Assembly: GCA_030536555.1 (NCBI GenBank)
Contig: JAUNPU010000007.1
Location: forward strand, 78,769-142,768
Length of the DNA: 64,000 bases
Direction: 5' to 3'
DNA from: Eubacteriales bacterium
GTDB taxonomy: Bacteria > Bacillota > Clostridia > Lachnospirales > Lachnospiraceae
Shown: piece after piece, positions 17,701 to 26,305 of the stretch
Position numbering within the stretch: position 1 is the first letter of the stretch
How the letters are laid out: each line of letters begins with the position of its first letter
Translations under genes and position numbers: made by a program
Notes under the pieces: model-generated
Told to the model about the DNA's origin: nothing
Databases searched by the model: none
What the model saw: the letters and a program-made list of their open reading frames with translations, nothing else

Positions 17701-18211
17701 GGTGGAGGACGGCGCCCGGGTGACCATCGGAGGCATGATCACCGGCAAGGTGGTGAAGGTCACCAAGACCGGCAAGCAGATGGCATTTATCACCATCGAG
17801 GACATGGTGGGCTCCGTGGAGGTGCTGGTATTCCCCAGAGACTATGAGAACAAGCGGAACCTGCTGAATGAGGAGGCGAAGGTATTTATCCAGGGGCGGA
17901 CCTCCATCGGCGACGATCCGGTGGGTAAGCTGATCTGCGAGCAGGTGATTCCCTTCGAGGCGGTTCCCAAGGAGCTGTGGCTGAAGTTTGCGGATAAGGC
18001 AGAGTACGACGAGAAGCAGAAGACGGTGATGGACACGCTCCGGATGGCGGAGGGTGCGGATACGGTCATCATTTATCTGGAGAAGGAACGGGCCAGGAAG
18101 GTGCTTCCTGCCAACTGGAAAGTCAGTGCCGGAAAGGCCATGACAGAGGCACTGATGAAAATTCTTGGTGAAAAAAATGTCAAAGTTGTCGAAAAGGGAT
18201 TGAAAAGATAA
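14744..18211 (+). CDS. dnaE: DNA polymerase III alpha subunit (DnaE)
   Basis: Replicative polymerase of the DnaE1 type, 1155 aa. The N-terminal PHP domain starts immediately (FTHLHVHTEYSLLDG). The palm active site includes MPDIDIDFCFERR (about 394-406), and a C-terminal OB fold lies near 990-1065. The start GTG at 14744 is chosen because AAGGAG (14732-14737) is correctly spaced from it; an in-frame ATG at 14729 overlaps that ribosome site. It follows the crh terminator and precedes pfkA, whose promoter overlaps the end of this gene. Confidence 0.96.
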   Translation: MAFTHLHVHTEYSLLDGSCKIKELAARAKELGMDSMAITDHGVMYGVIDFYRAAREVGIKPIIGCEVYVAPGSRFDRESVSGEDRYYHLVLLAENDTGYHNLMKIVSSGFVDGFYYKPRVDYEILEQYHEGVIALSACLAGEVQRYLARGMYEEACRSARRYEGIFGKGNFFLELQDHGIAMQKSVNQGLMRMSRDLSMELVATNDIHYTFAEDEKAHDILLCIQTGKKVTDENRMRYEGGQYYCKSEEEMRALFPYALEAIENTHRIAERCNVEIEFGVTKLPKYDVPEGYDSWSYLNHLCQEGMAKRYPDDDGTLQKRLDYELGVIHNMGYVDYFLIVWDFIHFARSHDIMVGPGRGSAAGSIVSYCLEITNIDPVRYDLLFERFLNPERVSMPDIDIDFCFERRQEVIDYVVEKYGKDQVVQIVTFGTLAAKGVIRDVGRVLDLPYARCDAIAKMVPNDLGMTLDKALKQNPELREAYQQDEEVKYLIDMAKRLEGLPRHTSMHAAGVVIGQRKMDEFVPLSRASDGTITTQFTMTTLEELGLLKMDFLGLRTLTVIQNAVRQVEKNCGIRLDMEAIDYNDREVLAAIGTGKCDGIFQLESSGMKSFMKELKPENLEDVIAGISLYRPGPMDFIPRYLKGKNDRGSITYECPQLEHILGPTYGCIVYQEQVMQIVRDLAGYTMGRSDLVRRAMSKKKTAVMEKERQNFVYGNLAEGVTGCVNNGIDEKTANQIYDEMIDFAKYAFNKSHAACYAVVAYQTAFLKFYYPKEFMAALMTSVMDNTAKVSEYILSCRQMGISILPPDINEGESGFSVSGNAIRYGLSAIKSVGRNVVDAILRDRKLNGPYVSLDDFVERMGGREVNKRTLENFIKAGAMDQLPGNRRQKTMIAPELIDQKSKDRKNSLEGQMSLFDFAGEEEKEQYQITMPRVPEFPREELLAFEKEILGIYVSGHPMEEYMETWRNSITAKTSDFMVDEETGRAVVEDGARVTIGGMITGKVVKVTKTGKQMAFITIEDMVGSVEVLVFPRDYENKRNLLNEEAKVFIQGRTSIGDDPVGKLICEQVIPFEAVPKELWLKFADKAEYDEKQKTVMDTLRMAEGADTVIIYLEKERARKVLPANWKVSAGKAMTEALMKILGEKNVKVVEKGLKR

Positions 18212-18228
18212 ATAAAATGGTTTATTAT
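18200..18228 (+). promoter_or_regulatory. pfkA promoter
   Basis: TTGAAA (18200-18205), 17 bases, TATTAT (18223-18228). It overlaps the dnaE stop codon and leaves an untranslated leader of about 95 bases before pfkA. Confidence 0.55.
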
Positions 18229-18331
18229 ATGCTATGTATGAAAAAAAGTACGCAGACAGATCGGGTATAGATGGAATGGTAACTGCAAGCAGTTACGGAG
18301 AGTGCCGATAAGGAAACAGGAGGAAACAGCT

Positions 18332-19306
18332 ATGGCAAAAGAAGTTAAGACAATCGGTGTCCTTACAAGTGGTGGCGATGCACCTGGTATGAACGCAGCA
18401 ATTCGTGCAGTGGTCCGCACCGCAATGAATAAGGGTATCAAGGTAAAGGGAATCATGCGAGGATATGCAGGTCTCTTACAGGAAGAGATTGTGGATATGG
18501 AAAGCACCAGCGTTTCTAATATTATCTACCGTGGCGGTACGATCCTGTATACGGCAAGATGTATGGAGTTTACCACAGAAGAGGGACAGAGACAGGGTGC
18601 GGAGATCTGCCGCAAGCACAATATAGACGGTATCGTGGTTATCGGCGGTGACGGTTCCTTCCGCGGAGCCGGCAAGCTGGCAGCTCTGGGCATCAACACC
18701 ATCGGCGTGCCGGGAACCATTGACCTGGATGTGGCATGTACCGACTACACCATCGGCTTCGACACCGCAGTGAATACGGCGATGGAAGCAATCGATAAGG
18801 TGCGTGATACCTCTACCTCCCATGAGCGCTGCAGTATCATCGAGGTTATGGGACGTAATGCAGGCTATCTGGCACTGTGGTGCGGCATCGGTAACGGCGC
18901 AGAGGACATCCTGCTGCCGGAGCGCTACAACGGCGACGAGCAGGCACTGATCAACCGGATTATTGAGAACCGTAAGAGCGGTAAGAAGCACAACATCATC
19001 ATCAACGCAGAGGGTATCGGACATTCCACCTCCATGGCAAGAAGAATCGAGGCAGCTACCGGTATCGAGACCAGAGCGACCATCTTAGGACACATGCAGC
19101 GTGGCGGTACACCGACCTGTAAGGACCGTGTCTATGCGTCCATCATGGGCGCCAAGGCAGCGATGCTTCTGTGCGAGGGCAAGAGCAACCGCGTGGTAGC
19201 TTACAAGAACGGCGAGTATGTGGATTATGACATTCAGGAAGCTCTGCAGATGACGAAGGATATTCCGGAGGATCAGTACGAGATCGCTCAGATGCTGGTA
19301 AAATAA
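18332..19306 (+). CDS. pfkA: ATP-dependent 6-phosphofructokinase
   Basis: Phosphorylates fructose 6-phosphate in glycolysis. 324 aa. Signature GGDAPGMN at residues 14-21. GGDGSFRGA carries Gly at the position that separates ATP-dependent from PPi-dependent enzymes, so ATP is predicted. The catalytic loop reads PGTIDLDVACTDYTIG and keeps both aspartates, although the usual Asn between them is Leu. The ATG at 18332 has AGGAGG at 18318-18323. It has its own promoter and a terminator 75 bases after the stop, so it is probably monocistronic. Codon use is of the highly expressed type. Confidence 0.95.
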   Translation: MAKEVKTIGVLTSGGDAPGMNAAIRAVVRTAMNKGIKVKGIMRGYAGLLQEEIVDMESTSVSNIIYRGGTILYTARCMEFTTEEGQRQGAEICRKHNIDGIVVIGGDGSFRGAGKLAALGINTIGVPGTIDLDVACTDYTIGFDTAVNTAMEAIDKVRDTSTSHERCSIIEVMGRNAGYLALWCGIGNGAEDILLPERYNGDEQALINRIIENRKSGKKHNIIINAEGIGHSTSMARRIEAATGIETRATILGHMQRGGTPTCKDRVYASIMGAKAAMLLCEGKSNRVVAYKNGEYVDYDIQEALQMTKDIPEDQYEIAQMLVK

Positions 19307-19381
19307 CAGATTAATATGGAAATAATGTGACGGTACCAGGGTGAAGCAGCCCGTGGACCGGAAGCACAGATACAGTGAAAA

Positions 19382-19410
19382 CCCGGCGGTCAGACCTGCC
19401 GGGCTTTCGT
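19382..19410 (+). terminator. terminator after pfkA
   Basis: CCCGGCGGT pairs with ACCTGCCGGG around a short loop, followed by a short T-rich run. Confidence 0.7.
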
Positions 19411-19437
19411 TGACTTATAAGGTAACAGGAGAATGAG

Positions 19438-19833
19438 ATGACAGGACATGAGGAAAATATCGTACTTTGCGGCTCCAACAGCTATGAGCGGAAGTACTAC
19501 TTTAATGAAGAGTTCAGCGAGCTGCCGGAGGCAATCCAGAAGGAGCTGCAGGTCATGTGCGTGTGGTTCACAGAGGAGTGCGGCGGCATCCTGACCATGG
19601 AATTTGAGGAGGACGGAACACTGGAGTTCAAGCACACCACCTCCGAGTACGACGGCTACTACGATGAGATCGGAGTGGACTTAAAGATCAAGCAGTTTCG
19701 CAGAGAGCGCAGAGACCTCTTAGAGGCGCTGGAGCTGTACTTTAAGGTGTTCTATCTGGGGGAGACTGTGGAAGAGCTTGCAGGAGGCGGACAGACAGCC
19801 GGGGATGACGACAGTGAGGGCACGGAGGCATGA
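19438..19833 (+). CDS. small conserved acidic protein (DUF6145-like)
   Basis: 131 aa, acidic, no signal peptide or membrane segment. It resembles the clostridial family I know as DUF6145, found next to dusB; the assignment is from memory. Conserved-looking features are CVWFTEECGG, EFEEDGTLEFKH and EYDGYYDEIGVDLKIKQ. Its stop overlaps the dusB start (ATGA, 19830-19833), so the two are translationally coupled. Function unknown; the coupling hints at a role linked to tRNA modification, but that is inference. Confidence 0.7.
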   Translation: MTGHEENIVLCGSNSYERKYYFNEEFSELPEAIQKELQVMCVWFTEECGGILTMEFEEDGTLEFKHTTSEYDGYYDEIGVDLKIKQFRRERRDLLEALELYFKVFYLGETVEELAGGGQTAGDDDSEGTEA

Positions 19834-20813
19834 AGCTGAAGATCGGAAATGTCGAGCTGGAGAACAATCTGATCCTGGCTCCCATGGCAGGCGTCACCGA
19901 CCAGTCCTTTCGCAGGCTGTGCAGAGAGCAGGGCTGCGGACTTCTGTATACGGAGATGGTCAGCGCTAAAGCGATTCTGTACAACAACCGGAACACAAAG
20001 GAGCTTCTGGAGGTCAGCCCTGAAGAGCGTCCCATTGCGGTGCAGCTGTTTGGCTCCGACCCGGAGATCGTCGGCTCCATCGCCCATCAGATCGAGGATG
20101 GTCCTTATGACATCATTGATATCAACATGGGCTGTCCGGTGCCGAAGATCGTCAACAACGGGGAAGGCTCTGCCCTGATGAAGAATCCGAAGCTGGTGGA
20201 GCAGCTTCTCACCTCTATGGTGAAGCAGGTGAAGAAGCCGGTGACGGTCAAGTTTCGCAAGGGCTTTAACGATGACTGCGTCAATGCGGTGGAGATTGCA
20301 AAGATCGCCGAAAGCTGCGGCGTGGCAGCGGTGGCAGTCCACGGGCGGACCAGGGAGCAGTTCTACTCCGGCAAGGCGGACTGGGACATCATCCGCCAGG
20401 TGAAGGAGGCGGTGAAGATCCCGGTCATCGGCAACGGAGATATATTCAAGCCCGAGGACGCGAAGCGGATGCTGGAGGAGACCGGCTGCGACGGTCTGAT
20501 GCTGGCGCGGGGCGCCAGAGGCAACCCATGGCTGTTCTCCCGGACGAATCATTATCTGGAGACCGGAGAGCTGCTGCCGGAGCCGGATGCGGCACAGGTG
20601 GCGGATATGATCTGGCGTCATGCAAAGCTGCAGATAGAGCTTAAGGGTGAGTACATCGGCATGAAGGAGATGCGCAAGCACATCGCCTGGTACACCGGCG
20701 GGCTGCCCCATTCGGCGGCGATCCGCAGAGAGTGCAACACCCTGGAGACCATGGAAGAGCTGAAATCCATGCTGGAGGAGAAGCTGCCGGGTTTTGTGGC
20801 CTGCGGTTCTTGA
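19830..20813 (+). CDS. dusB: tRNA-dihydrouridine synthase (DusB type)
   Basis: FMN enzyme that reduces uridines in tRNA D-loops. 327 aa TIM barrel with MAGVTDQSFR near the N-terminus, NMGCPVPKIV holding the catalytic cysteine (about residue 101), VKFRKGF, AVHGRTREQ and IGNGDIF in family order. The ATG overlaps the stop of the preceding small gene. greA starts downstream from its own consensus promoter, which begins inside the last codons of this gene. Confidence 0.93.
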   Translation: MKLKIGNVELENNLILAPMAGVTDQSFRRLCREQGCGLLYTEMVSAKAILYNNRNTKELLEVSPEERPIAVQLFGSDPEIVGSIAHQIEDGPYDIIDINMGCPVPKIVNNGEGSALMKNPKLVEQLLTSMVKQVKKPVTVKFRKGFNDDCVNAVEIAKIAESCGVAAVAVHGRTREQFYSGKADWDIIRQVKEAVKIPVIGNGDIFKPEDAKRMLEETGCDGLMLARGARGNPWLFSRTNHYLETGELLPEPDAAQVADMIWRHAKLQIELKGEYIGMKEMRKHIAWYTGGLPHSAAIRRECNTLETMEELKSMLEEKLPGFVACGS

Positions 20814-20838
20814 CAAGGCTGTAGGATTAAGATATAAT
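20810..20838 (+). promoter_or_regulatory. strong consensus promoter for greA
   Basis: A perfect TTGACA (20810-20815), 17-base spacer and perfect TATAAT (20833-20838), overlapping the end of dusB. Confidence 0.85.
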
Positions 20839-20939
20839 ACTTTGAATGCAAAGAGCCGGATAGATATAAACTATAATGTAATACTGGCAATACAGGGTGG
20901 GGAAAGCCCGGAGAAGTAAAAAGGAAGGAAATGAGCACC

Positions 20940-21422
20940 ATGGCTGAGAAGAAACACATTTTGACTTATGCTGGACTGAAGAAGTACGAGGACGAGTTAC
21001 AGGATCTGAAGGTAAACCGCAGACAGGAGATTGCCCAGAAGATCAAAGAGGCAAGAGAGCAGGGTGACCTGTCCGAGAACGCAGAGTACGATGCAGCGAA
21101 GGATGAACAGCGTGATATTGAGCTGCGTATCGAGGAGCTGGAGAAGCTGTTGAAGAATGCGGAAGTGGTTGACGAGGACGAGATCGATCTGGACAAGATC
21201 AGCATCGGCTGTAAGGTAAGAGTATACGATGTTGACTTTGACGAGGAGATGGAGTTCTTCATCGTAGGTTCCACCGAGGCAAACAGCCTGAAGAACAAGA
21301 TTTCCAACGAGTCCCCCGTAGGCAGAGCGCTGATCGGCAAGGGCGTTGGCGATGTGGTTGATGTGGAGACTCAGGCAGGTGTGATTCAGTATAAAGTTCT
21401 GGAGATCCAGAGAGCATCATAA
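20940..21422 (+). CDS. greA: transcription elongation factor GreA
   Basis: Rescues backtracked RNA polymerase by stimulating transcript cleavage. 160 aa. The N-terminal antiparallel coiled coil contains the conserved tip [16 protein letters not shown], with the acidic residues that reach into the polymerase secondary channel. The C-terminal FKBP-like domain ends [19 protein letters not shown] at 20940 gives the usual MAEKK start. An in-frame ATG at 20931 is slightly closer to AAGGAAGGA and cannot be excluded. It has a consensus promoter upstream and a terminator downstream. Confidence 0.95.
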   Translation: MAEKKHILTYAGLKKYEDELQDLKVNRRQEIAQKIKEAREQGDLSENAEYDAAKDEQRDIELRIEELEKLLKNAEVVDEDEIDLDKISIGCKVRVYDVDFDEEMEFFIVGSTEANSLKNKISNESPVGRALIGKGVGDVVDVETQAGVIQYKVLEIQRAS

Positions 21423-21443
21423 TCGAGAAGTATCATAAGAGAC

Positions 21444-21479
21444 GGAATCTGCAGCTTACAGGAGGCAGATTCCTGTTTT
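21444..21479 (+). terminator. terminator between greA and lysS
   Basis: GGAATCTGC at 21444-21452 pairs with GCAGATTCC at 21465-21473, followed by TGTTTT. Confidence 0.75.
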
Positions 21480-21531
21480 CGGTAACAAGAAGAGAAGTGT
21501 CAGGAATATCAGAAGGAGTTAGAGAAGTAAG

Positions 21532-23499
21532 ATGGCAGAACAGCAGAAGAAGCAGAATCAGCAGAACCAGGAACCGGATTTACACCAGCTGTTAAAGGTA
21601 CGCCGCGAGAAGCTGGCAGAGCTGCAGGAGGCAGGCAAGGATCCGTTCAAGATTACCAGGTATGACCAGGATGTACACAGTGCAGATGTAAAAGACAATT
21701 ACAGTGAGTGGGAAGGCAAAGAGGTATCCATCGCAGGACGTATGATGTCCAAGCGTGTGATGGGTAAAGCCTCCTTCTGCAACGTTCAGGACTTAAAGGG
21801 CAACATTCAGTGCTACGTGGCAAGAGATGATCTGGGCGAGGAGTCCTACAAGGATTTCAAGCGCATGGATATCGGTGATATTGTCGGCATTAAGGGTATC
21901 GTATTTACCACCAAGATGGGCGAGATCTCCATCCATGCCCACAGCGTAACCCTGCTGTCCAAGAGCCTGCAGATCCTGCCGGAGAAGTACCACGGTCTGA
22001 CCAATACCGATGTCCGTTATCGTCAGAGATACACTGACCTGATCATGAATGAGGATGTAAAGAAGACCTTCGTGATGCGTTCCAAGATCATCAGCTGCAT
22101 CCGCCGCTATTTAGACGGCGAGGGCTTTTTAGAGGTGGAGACTCCGATGCTGGTTTCCAATGCCGGCGGCGCTGCTGCAAGACCGTTCGAGACCCATTAC
22201 AATGCCCTGGATGAGGACGTGAAGCTGCGCATCTCTCTGGAGCTGTACTTAAAGCGTCTGATCGTAGGCGGTATGGAGCGCGTGTACGAGATCGGCCGTG
22301 TATTCCGTAACGAGGGTCTGGACACCCGGCACAACCCGGAGTTCACCCTGATGGAGCTGTACCAGGCATACACCGACTACTATGGTATGATGGATCTGAC
22401 CGAGAACATGTTCCGCCATGTGGCACAGGAAGTATGCGGCACCACTCTGATTCCTTATGCAGAGGTTGAGATTGACTTAGGCAAGCCGTTCGAGCGCCTG
22501 ACCATGATCGATGCAGTTAAAAAATATGCCGGTGTTGATTTCAATGAGATCAAGACCACCGAGGAAGCCAGGAAGCTGGCTGACGAGAAGGATGTTCACT
22601 ACGAGGAGCGCCATGAGCGCGGCGATATCATCAACCTGTTCTTCGAGGAGTTCGTCGAGGAGCATCTGATCCAGCCGACCTTCATCATGGACCACCCGGT
22701 AGAGATCTCCCCGCTGACCAAGCGCAAACCGGATCAGCCGGAGCTGGTTGAGCGTTTCGAACTGTTCATCTACGGCCGTGAGATGTGTAACGCATACTCC
22801 GAGCTGAACGACCCGATTGACCAGAGAGAGCGCTTTAAGGCACAGGAGGCTGCACTGGCAGCCGGTGATGAGGAAGCCAACACCACCGACGAGGACTTCA
22901 TGAACGCACTGGAGATCGGCATGCCGCCGACCGGAGGTATCGGTTACGGTATCGACCGTCTGGTTATGCTGCTGACCAATTCTCCGGCAATCAGAGACGT
23001 GCTGTTGTTCCCGACAATGAAGAGTCTGGATGCGCCGAAGAAGGCAGACAATAAAGCTTCGGCTGCTGCACCGGCACAGGCTGCTGCTGAGACCGCGGTA
23101 CCGGCAGTTGAGGAAGCTCCAATCGACTTCTCCAATGTGAAGATTGAGCCGTTATTCGAGGAAATGGTTGACTTCGAGACCTTCTCCAAGTCTGACTTCC
23201 GTGCTGTTAAGGTAAAAGAGTGCGAGGCAGTGAAGAAGAGCAAGAAGCTTCTGAAGTTCGTGCTGGATGATGGTACCGGCACAGACCGCGTGATTTTAAG
23301 CGGTATTCACGAGTATTATGAGCCGGAAGAGCTGGTTGGCAAGACCTGTATCGCCATCACAAATCTGCCGCCGAGACCGATGATGGGCATTGACTCCTGC
23401 GGTATGTTGATCTCCGCTGTTCATGAAGAAGACGGACATGAGGGACTGCATCTGCTGATGGTTGATAACCATATTCCGGCGGGGGCGAAGCTGTACTAA
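21532..23499 (+). CDS. lysS: lysyl-tRNA synthetase, class II, with C-terminal tRNA-binding domain
   Basis: Charges tRNA-Lys. 655 aa, about 150 longer than the standard bacterial enzyme. The N-terminal OB fold (about 60-165) binds the anticodon. The class II core contains GRVFRNEG (motif 2) and [13 protein letters not shown] (motif 3). After an Ala/Pro-rich linker near 505-530 there is an extra EMAPII/Trbp111-like domain (about 545-655, [18 protein letters not shown]), as at the end of many MetRS enzymes. That add-on raises tRNA affinity and is seen in Lachnospiraceae LysRS. AAGGAG lies about 14 bases before the ATG. A terminator follows. Confidence 0.95.
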   Translation: MAEQQKKQNQQNQEPDLHQLLKVRREKLAELQEAGKDPFKITRYDQDVHSADVKDNYSEWEGKEVSIAGRMMSKRVMGKASFCNVQDLKGNIQCYVARDDLGEESYKDFKRMDIGDIVGIKGIVFTTKMGEISIHAHSVTLLSKSLQILPEKYHGLTNTDVRYRQRYTDLIMNEDVKKTFVMRSKIISCIRRYLDGEGFLEVETPMLVSNAGGAAARPFETHYNALDEDVKLRISLELYLKRLIVGGMERVYEIGRVFRNEGLDTRHNPEFTLMELYQAYTDYYGMMDLTENMFRHVAQEVCGTTLIPYAEVEIDLGKPFERLTMIDAVKKYAGVDFNEIKTTEEARKLADEKDVHYEERHERGDIINLFFEEFVEEHLIQPTFIMDHPVEISPLTKRKPDQPELVERFELFIYGREMCNAYSELNDPIDQRERFKAQEAALAAGDEEANTTDEDFMNALEIGMPPTGGIGYGIDRLVMLLTNSPAIRDVLLFPTMKSLDAPKKADNKASAAAPAQAAAETAVPAVEEAPIDFSNVKIEPLFEEMVDFETFSKSDFRAVKVKECEAVKKSKKLLKFVLDDGTGTDRVILSGIHEYYEPEELVGKTCIAITNLPPRPMMGIDSCGMLISAVHEEDGHEGLHLLMVDNHIPAGAKLY

Positions 23500-23817
23500 A
23501 AATCAGAATTTCCATAAGACTTTTTATGGGTTTATCGATCTTTCGAAACTTAATAGTTAATGCTATTAAAAGGACATTTTCCAATAAAACGGAGAGTGTC
23601 CTTTTTCTGTTGTTATGGTCAAAACAAAATCAGAAATAGCACAAGGCACTTTTGTTTTGTCTTGGCATCAGCGATAATACCAGAAGACAGAATGGATTTA
23701 AGGTACATAGTTGGAAACCAGCAAAAAGTACTTAATACTACAGCAAAAAATAGTTTACTTTCTCGCTTTTGGATTATATAATTAAAGCGTAAAAGTAAAG
23801 TATATAGGTGAAAAAGA
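23500..23817. other. gap at the left edge of the accessory region
   Basis: There is no gene in 318 bases. It holds a 6-bp hairpin TAATAGttaatgCTATTA (23551-23568) and the lysS terminator. After it, base composition drops sharply towards AT, marking the border of the accessory segment. Confidence 0.6.
23568..23606 (+). terminator. terminator downstream of lysS
   Basis: AAAAGGACA (23568-23576) pairs with TGTCCTTTT (23597-23605), followed by T residues. Confidence 0.7.
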
Positions 23818-24417
23818 ATGACTAAAAAGGAAAAAATTGAAAGTTTTATTGAAAAATATAATGGTTATCTTATTACCTCTTTGGTATGTAATGAAGATAT
23901 ATCCAAAACCTATGTTGCAAAATATATTAAAGAGCATGGTATGGAGAAGGTTTCAAGAGGTCTATATATAACAGATGATGTGTGGCCGGATGAACTGTTT
24001 ATTTTACAGCAAAGAAATGGTGCAGTTATTTATTCCGGGGAAACAGCATTATATTTGCATGGTTTGACAGATAGGGAATATTCATCTGTATGTGTTACTG
24101 TGCCCCAAGGATATAATGCAAGTCATCTAAAAGAGAATGATTTTGATGTTACAGTGAAATATGCAGCACAGGAATTGTATAAAATGGGTGTTTGCGAGAT
24201 TCCATCCAATAGTGGTAACCTGGTTAAGGCATATAATAAGGAGCGTTGTATCTGCGATTTGATTATGAATCGCAATAAGTATGAAGTGCAGGTATTTCAA
24301 ACTGCTATTAAGGATTATATGTCATCAAAGGATAAACAATTATCTCAGCTGATTGTTTATGCAGATAAGATGGGAATTCGAGACGAGGTAATGAAATATG
24401 TGGAGGTGTTAGTGTGA
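23818..24417 (+). CDS. AbiEi-type antitoxin / transcriptional regulator
   Basis: 199 aa. It matches the AbiEi antitoxin family of type IV toxin-antitoxin and abortive-infection systems: an N-terminal winged-helix part (ISKTYVAKYIKEHGMEKVSRGLY) and a C-terminal domain with SGETALYLHGLTDREYSSV. AbiEi proteins bind the operator and counteract the AbiEii nucleotidyltransferase. The stop overlaps the next start (GTGA at 24414-24417), the usual coupling of this pair. The gene is clearly AT-richer than lysS upstream, in keeping with horizontal gain. Confidence 0.85.
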   Translation: MTKKEKIESFIEKYNGYLITSLVCNEDISKTYVAKYIKEHGMEKVSRGLYITDDVWPDELFILQQRNGAVIYSGETALYLHGLTDREYSSVCVTVPQGYNASHLKENDFDVTVKYAAQELYKMGVCEIPSNSGNLVKAYNKERCICDLIMNRNKYEVQVFQTAIKDYMSSKDKQLSQLIVYADKMGIRDEVMKYVEVLV

Positions 24418-25256
24418 TTAGTTCATTAAGGCAATTAAAAGATAAAGTAAGAAATATTTCAGATGGGAATAGTAATAAAGCAACTACGCTTATTCGTAAC
24501 TTTATGATGGAAAGATTTCTGGAAAGAGTATCTGTTTCTCAATATAGAGATAATTTTATCCTTAAGGGTGGGATGCTGGTAGCTTCAATTGTTGGTGTGG
24601 ATATGAGGGCTACAATGGATATCGATACAACAGTAAAAGCGTTGCCTTTAAATGAGGCTGATGTTCAGAGAATAATTGGGGAAATATGTAGTATTGAGTT
24701 GGAAGATAACGTTAGTTTCCAAATTAAAAGTACGAAAACCATTATGGAAGAATTTGATTATCCAGGAATTCGTGTAATGCTGGAAGCTACGCTGGACAGG
24801 ATGCGTCAGCCAATCAAAATTGATATTTCTACAGATGATGTAATTACACCGAAGGCTGTAGAGTATGACTATAAATTAATGTTTGAGGACAGAACAATTT
24901 CTGTTCTTACGTATAATAAGGAAACTCTGCTGGCAGAGAAGATGCAGACAATCATAAATAGAGGTATTGCTAATACAAGATTAAGAGATTTTTATGATGT
25001 CTACAGTATCATGAATTTTTATGGAGAGCAGATAGAAAAGAAAGCTCTATATGATGCATTTTCTGCCACCTGCGAAAAGCGGAAAACTATTTTTAACAAG
25101 CAGGATATAGAAGATACATTATATCTAATATCGGATGATTTACATATGGAGGAGCTATGGCTTCAGTTTCAGAAAGGTAACTTCTATGTAGAAGATTTAG
25201 AATGGAGAATAGTGATTGATTATGTTAACGAAATAGTGAAGAAGTACTTGCTATGA
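24414..25256 (+). CDS. AbiEii/AbiGii-type nucleotidyltransferase toxin
   Basis: 280 aa, GTG start overlapping the antitoxin stop. The nucleotidyltransferase core shows KGGMLVASIVG and RATMDIDTTV (GG...DxD pattern), followed by KIDIST and a downstream LLAEKMQTI, all typical of AbiEii. These proteins transfer nucleotides to RNA targets and cause stasis during phage infection. The active-site Asp pair is intact, so the toxin is probably functional. Same AT-rich composition as its partner. No nearby integrase explains its arrival. Confidence 0.87.
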   Translation: MISSLRQLKDKVRNISDGNSNKATTLIRNFMMERFLERVSVSQYRDNFILKGGMLVASIVGVDMRATMDIDTTVKALPLNEADVQRIIGEICSIELEDNVSFQIKSTKTIMEEFDYPGIRVMLEATLDRMRQPIKIDISTDDVITPKAVEYDYKLMFEDRTISVLTYNKETLLAEKMQTIINRGIANTRLRDFYDVYSIMNFYGEQIEKKALYDAFSATCEKRKTIFNKQDIEDTLYLISDDLHMEELWLQFQKGNFYVEDLEWRIVIDYVNEIVKKYLL

Positions 25257-25310
25257 CTTACAGACCAATAGCTGAAGTGATACTTTGGTGATGCATTCGG
25301 CATATATTTC

Positions 25311-25400
25311 AGAACATCCTGCAATATTTTGCGCAATGCAAGCGTCCCTTGCTTGCTATCGAGAGATATCATTGGTAAAATCGGTATCAGAAAGGAGGAG
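25311..25400 (+). repeat. leader repeat, copy 1 (before the regulator gene)
   Basis: A segment containing TTGCGCAATGCAAGC, a small hairpin GCAAGC...GCTTGC and then TAAAATC...CAGAAAG. It resembles 33251-33334 before dedA over about 80 bases (roughly 70 percent by eye). Confidence 0.45.
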
Positions 25401-25402
25401 CT

Positions 25403-25873
25403 ATGTTGAATCAGGAACAGGCAGATATTACAACAGGAAAGCAAATACGTCATCTGCGGACACAGGCGGGAATGACGCAGGAAGAGCTGGCAGGGGAATT
25501 GAATGTTACCAGACAGGCGCTGTCCAATTGGGAACGGGATATCAATGAACCTGACTTGAATACGCTGCAAAAGATTTGCTTTCTGTTTGGCGTCCGCATG
25601 GACGATTTCGCGAAGGAGGTAATCATAAAAATGGAAACAAATATGGAAACAACGATGGAAAAAGTAAAACGACCTTTTAACAGGTATGATATGGCAATCG
25701 GATTATTTTACGCGGTTGGTATTTTTCTTGGCATTGGGATTTTCTTTGTGGGAGGTCTCATCACGATGTCGGGTGCAGGCTGGGGAGCATCCCTGTTTGG
25801 CGGCGGATGTTTTGCCCTTGTATTTGGGCTGATGTGCCATGCAGTTATTACATTAAGAAGAAATGACAAATGA
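25403..25873 (+). CDS. XRE-family regulator with C-terminal membrane segments
   Basis: 156 aa. The N-terminal helix-turn-helix of the Xre/Cro type covers about 13-67 (MTQEELAGELNVTRQALSNWE). The C-terminal half has two hydrophobic segments (about 98-118 and 125-147), so it is probably a membrane-anchored regulator. Such proteins are often encoded ahead of small stress or transport genes. AAAGGAGG lies just before the ATG. It heads a short run with an NTF2-like protein and two GNAT acetyltransferases. Confidence 0.8.
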   Translation: MLNQEQADITTGKQIRHLRTQAGMTQEELAGELNVTRQALSNWERDINEPDLNTLQKICFLFGVRMDDFAKEVIIKMETNMETTMEKVKRPFNRYDMAIGLFYAVGIFLGIGIFFVGGLITMSGAGWGASLFGGGCFALVFGLMCHAVITLRRNDK

Positions 25874-25925
25874 TGACGGCTCCGGAAAACGGAGACCCTG
25901 TCCAGGCGAGTAGGAGGAAAAACAA

Positions 25926-26282
25926 ATGTTACGACCAAAAGAAGTAGTATGCAAATGGGTAGACGCCTTCAATGCTCACGATGTGGATACAATCGTGAGC
26001 CTGTACCATGAGAACGCAACCAACCATCAGGTGACCAATGAGCCTGTGATCGGGATAGAGGCAATCCGGGAAATGTTTACAACAGAATTTGCCACTGCCG
26101 ACATGACCGCCATTGTGGAGAATATCTTTGAGGATGGACAATGGGCAATCTTAGAATGGAAGGATCCGCTGGGACTGCGGGGCTGCGGCTTCTTCCACGT
26201 AGTAGGTGGAAAAATCCTGTTCCAGAGAGGGTATTGGGATAAGCTGTCCTTCTTAAAGCAGCACAATTTACCGATTGAGTAG
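25926..26282 (+). CDS. SnoaL/NTF2-like small protein
   Basis: 118 aa, single NTF2-fold domain: the start pattern EVVCKWVDAFNAHDVDTIVSLYHENAT and the end FFHVVGGKILFQRGYWD are characteristic of SnoaL-like proteins. Many are of unknown function or act as small isomerases or cyclases; the substrate cannot be predicted. It follows the XRE gene by 52 bases with AGGAGG before the ATG and is probably in the same transcript as the GNAT genes. Confidence 0.8.
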   Translation: MLRPKEVVCKWVDAFNAHDVDTIVSLYHENATNHQVTNEPVIGIEAIREMFTTEFATADMTAIVENIFEDGQWAILEWKDPLGLRGCGFFHVVGGKILFQRGYWDKLSFLKQHNLPIE

Positions 26283-26305
26283 ATGCAGGAGCAGGTGAAG
26301 CTGGC

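Noticed and set aside
21480..21531. T-box leader before lysS
   Set aside because: Only about 50 bases separate the greA terminator from the start codon, too short for a T-box.
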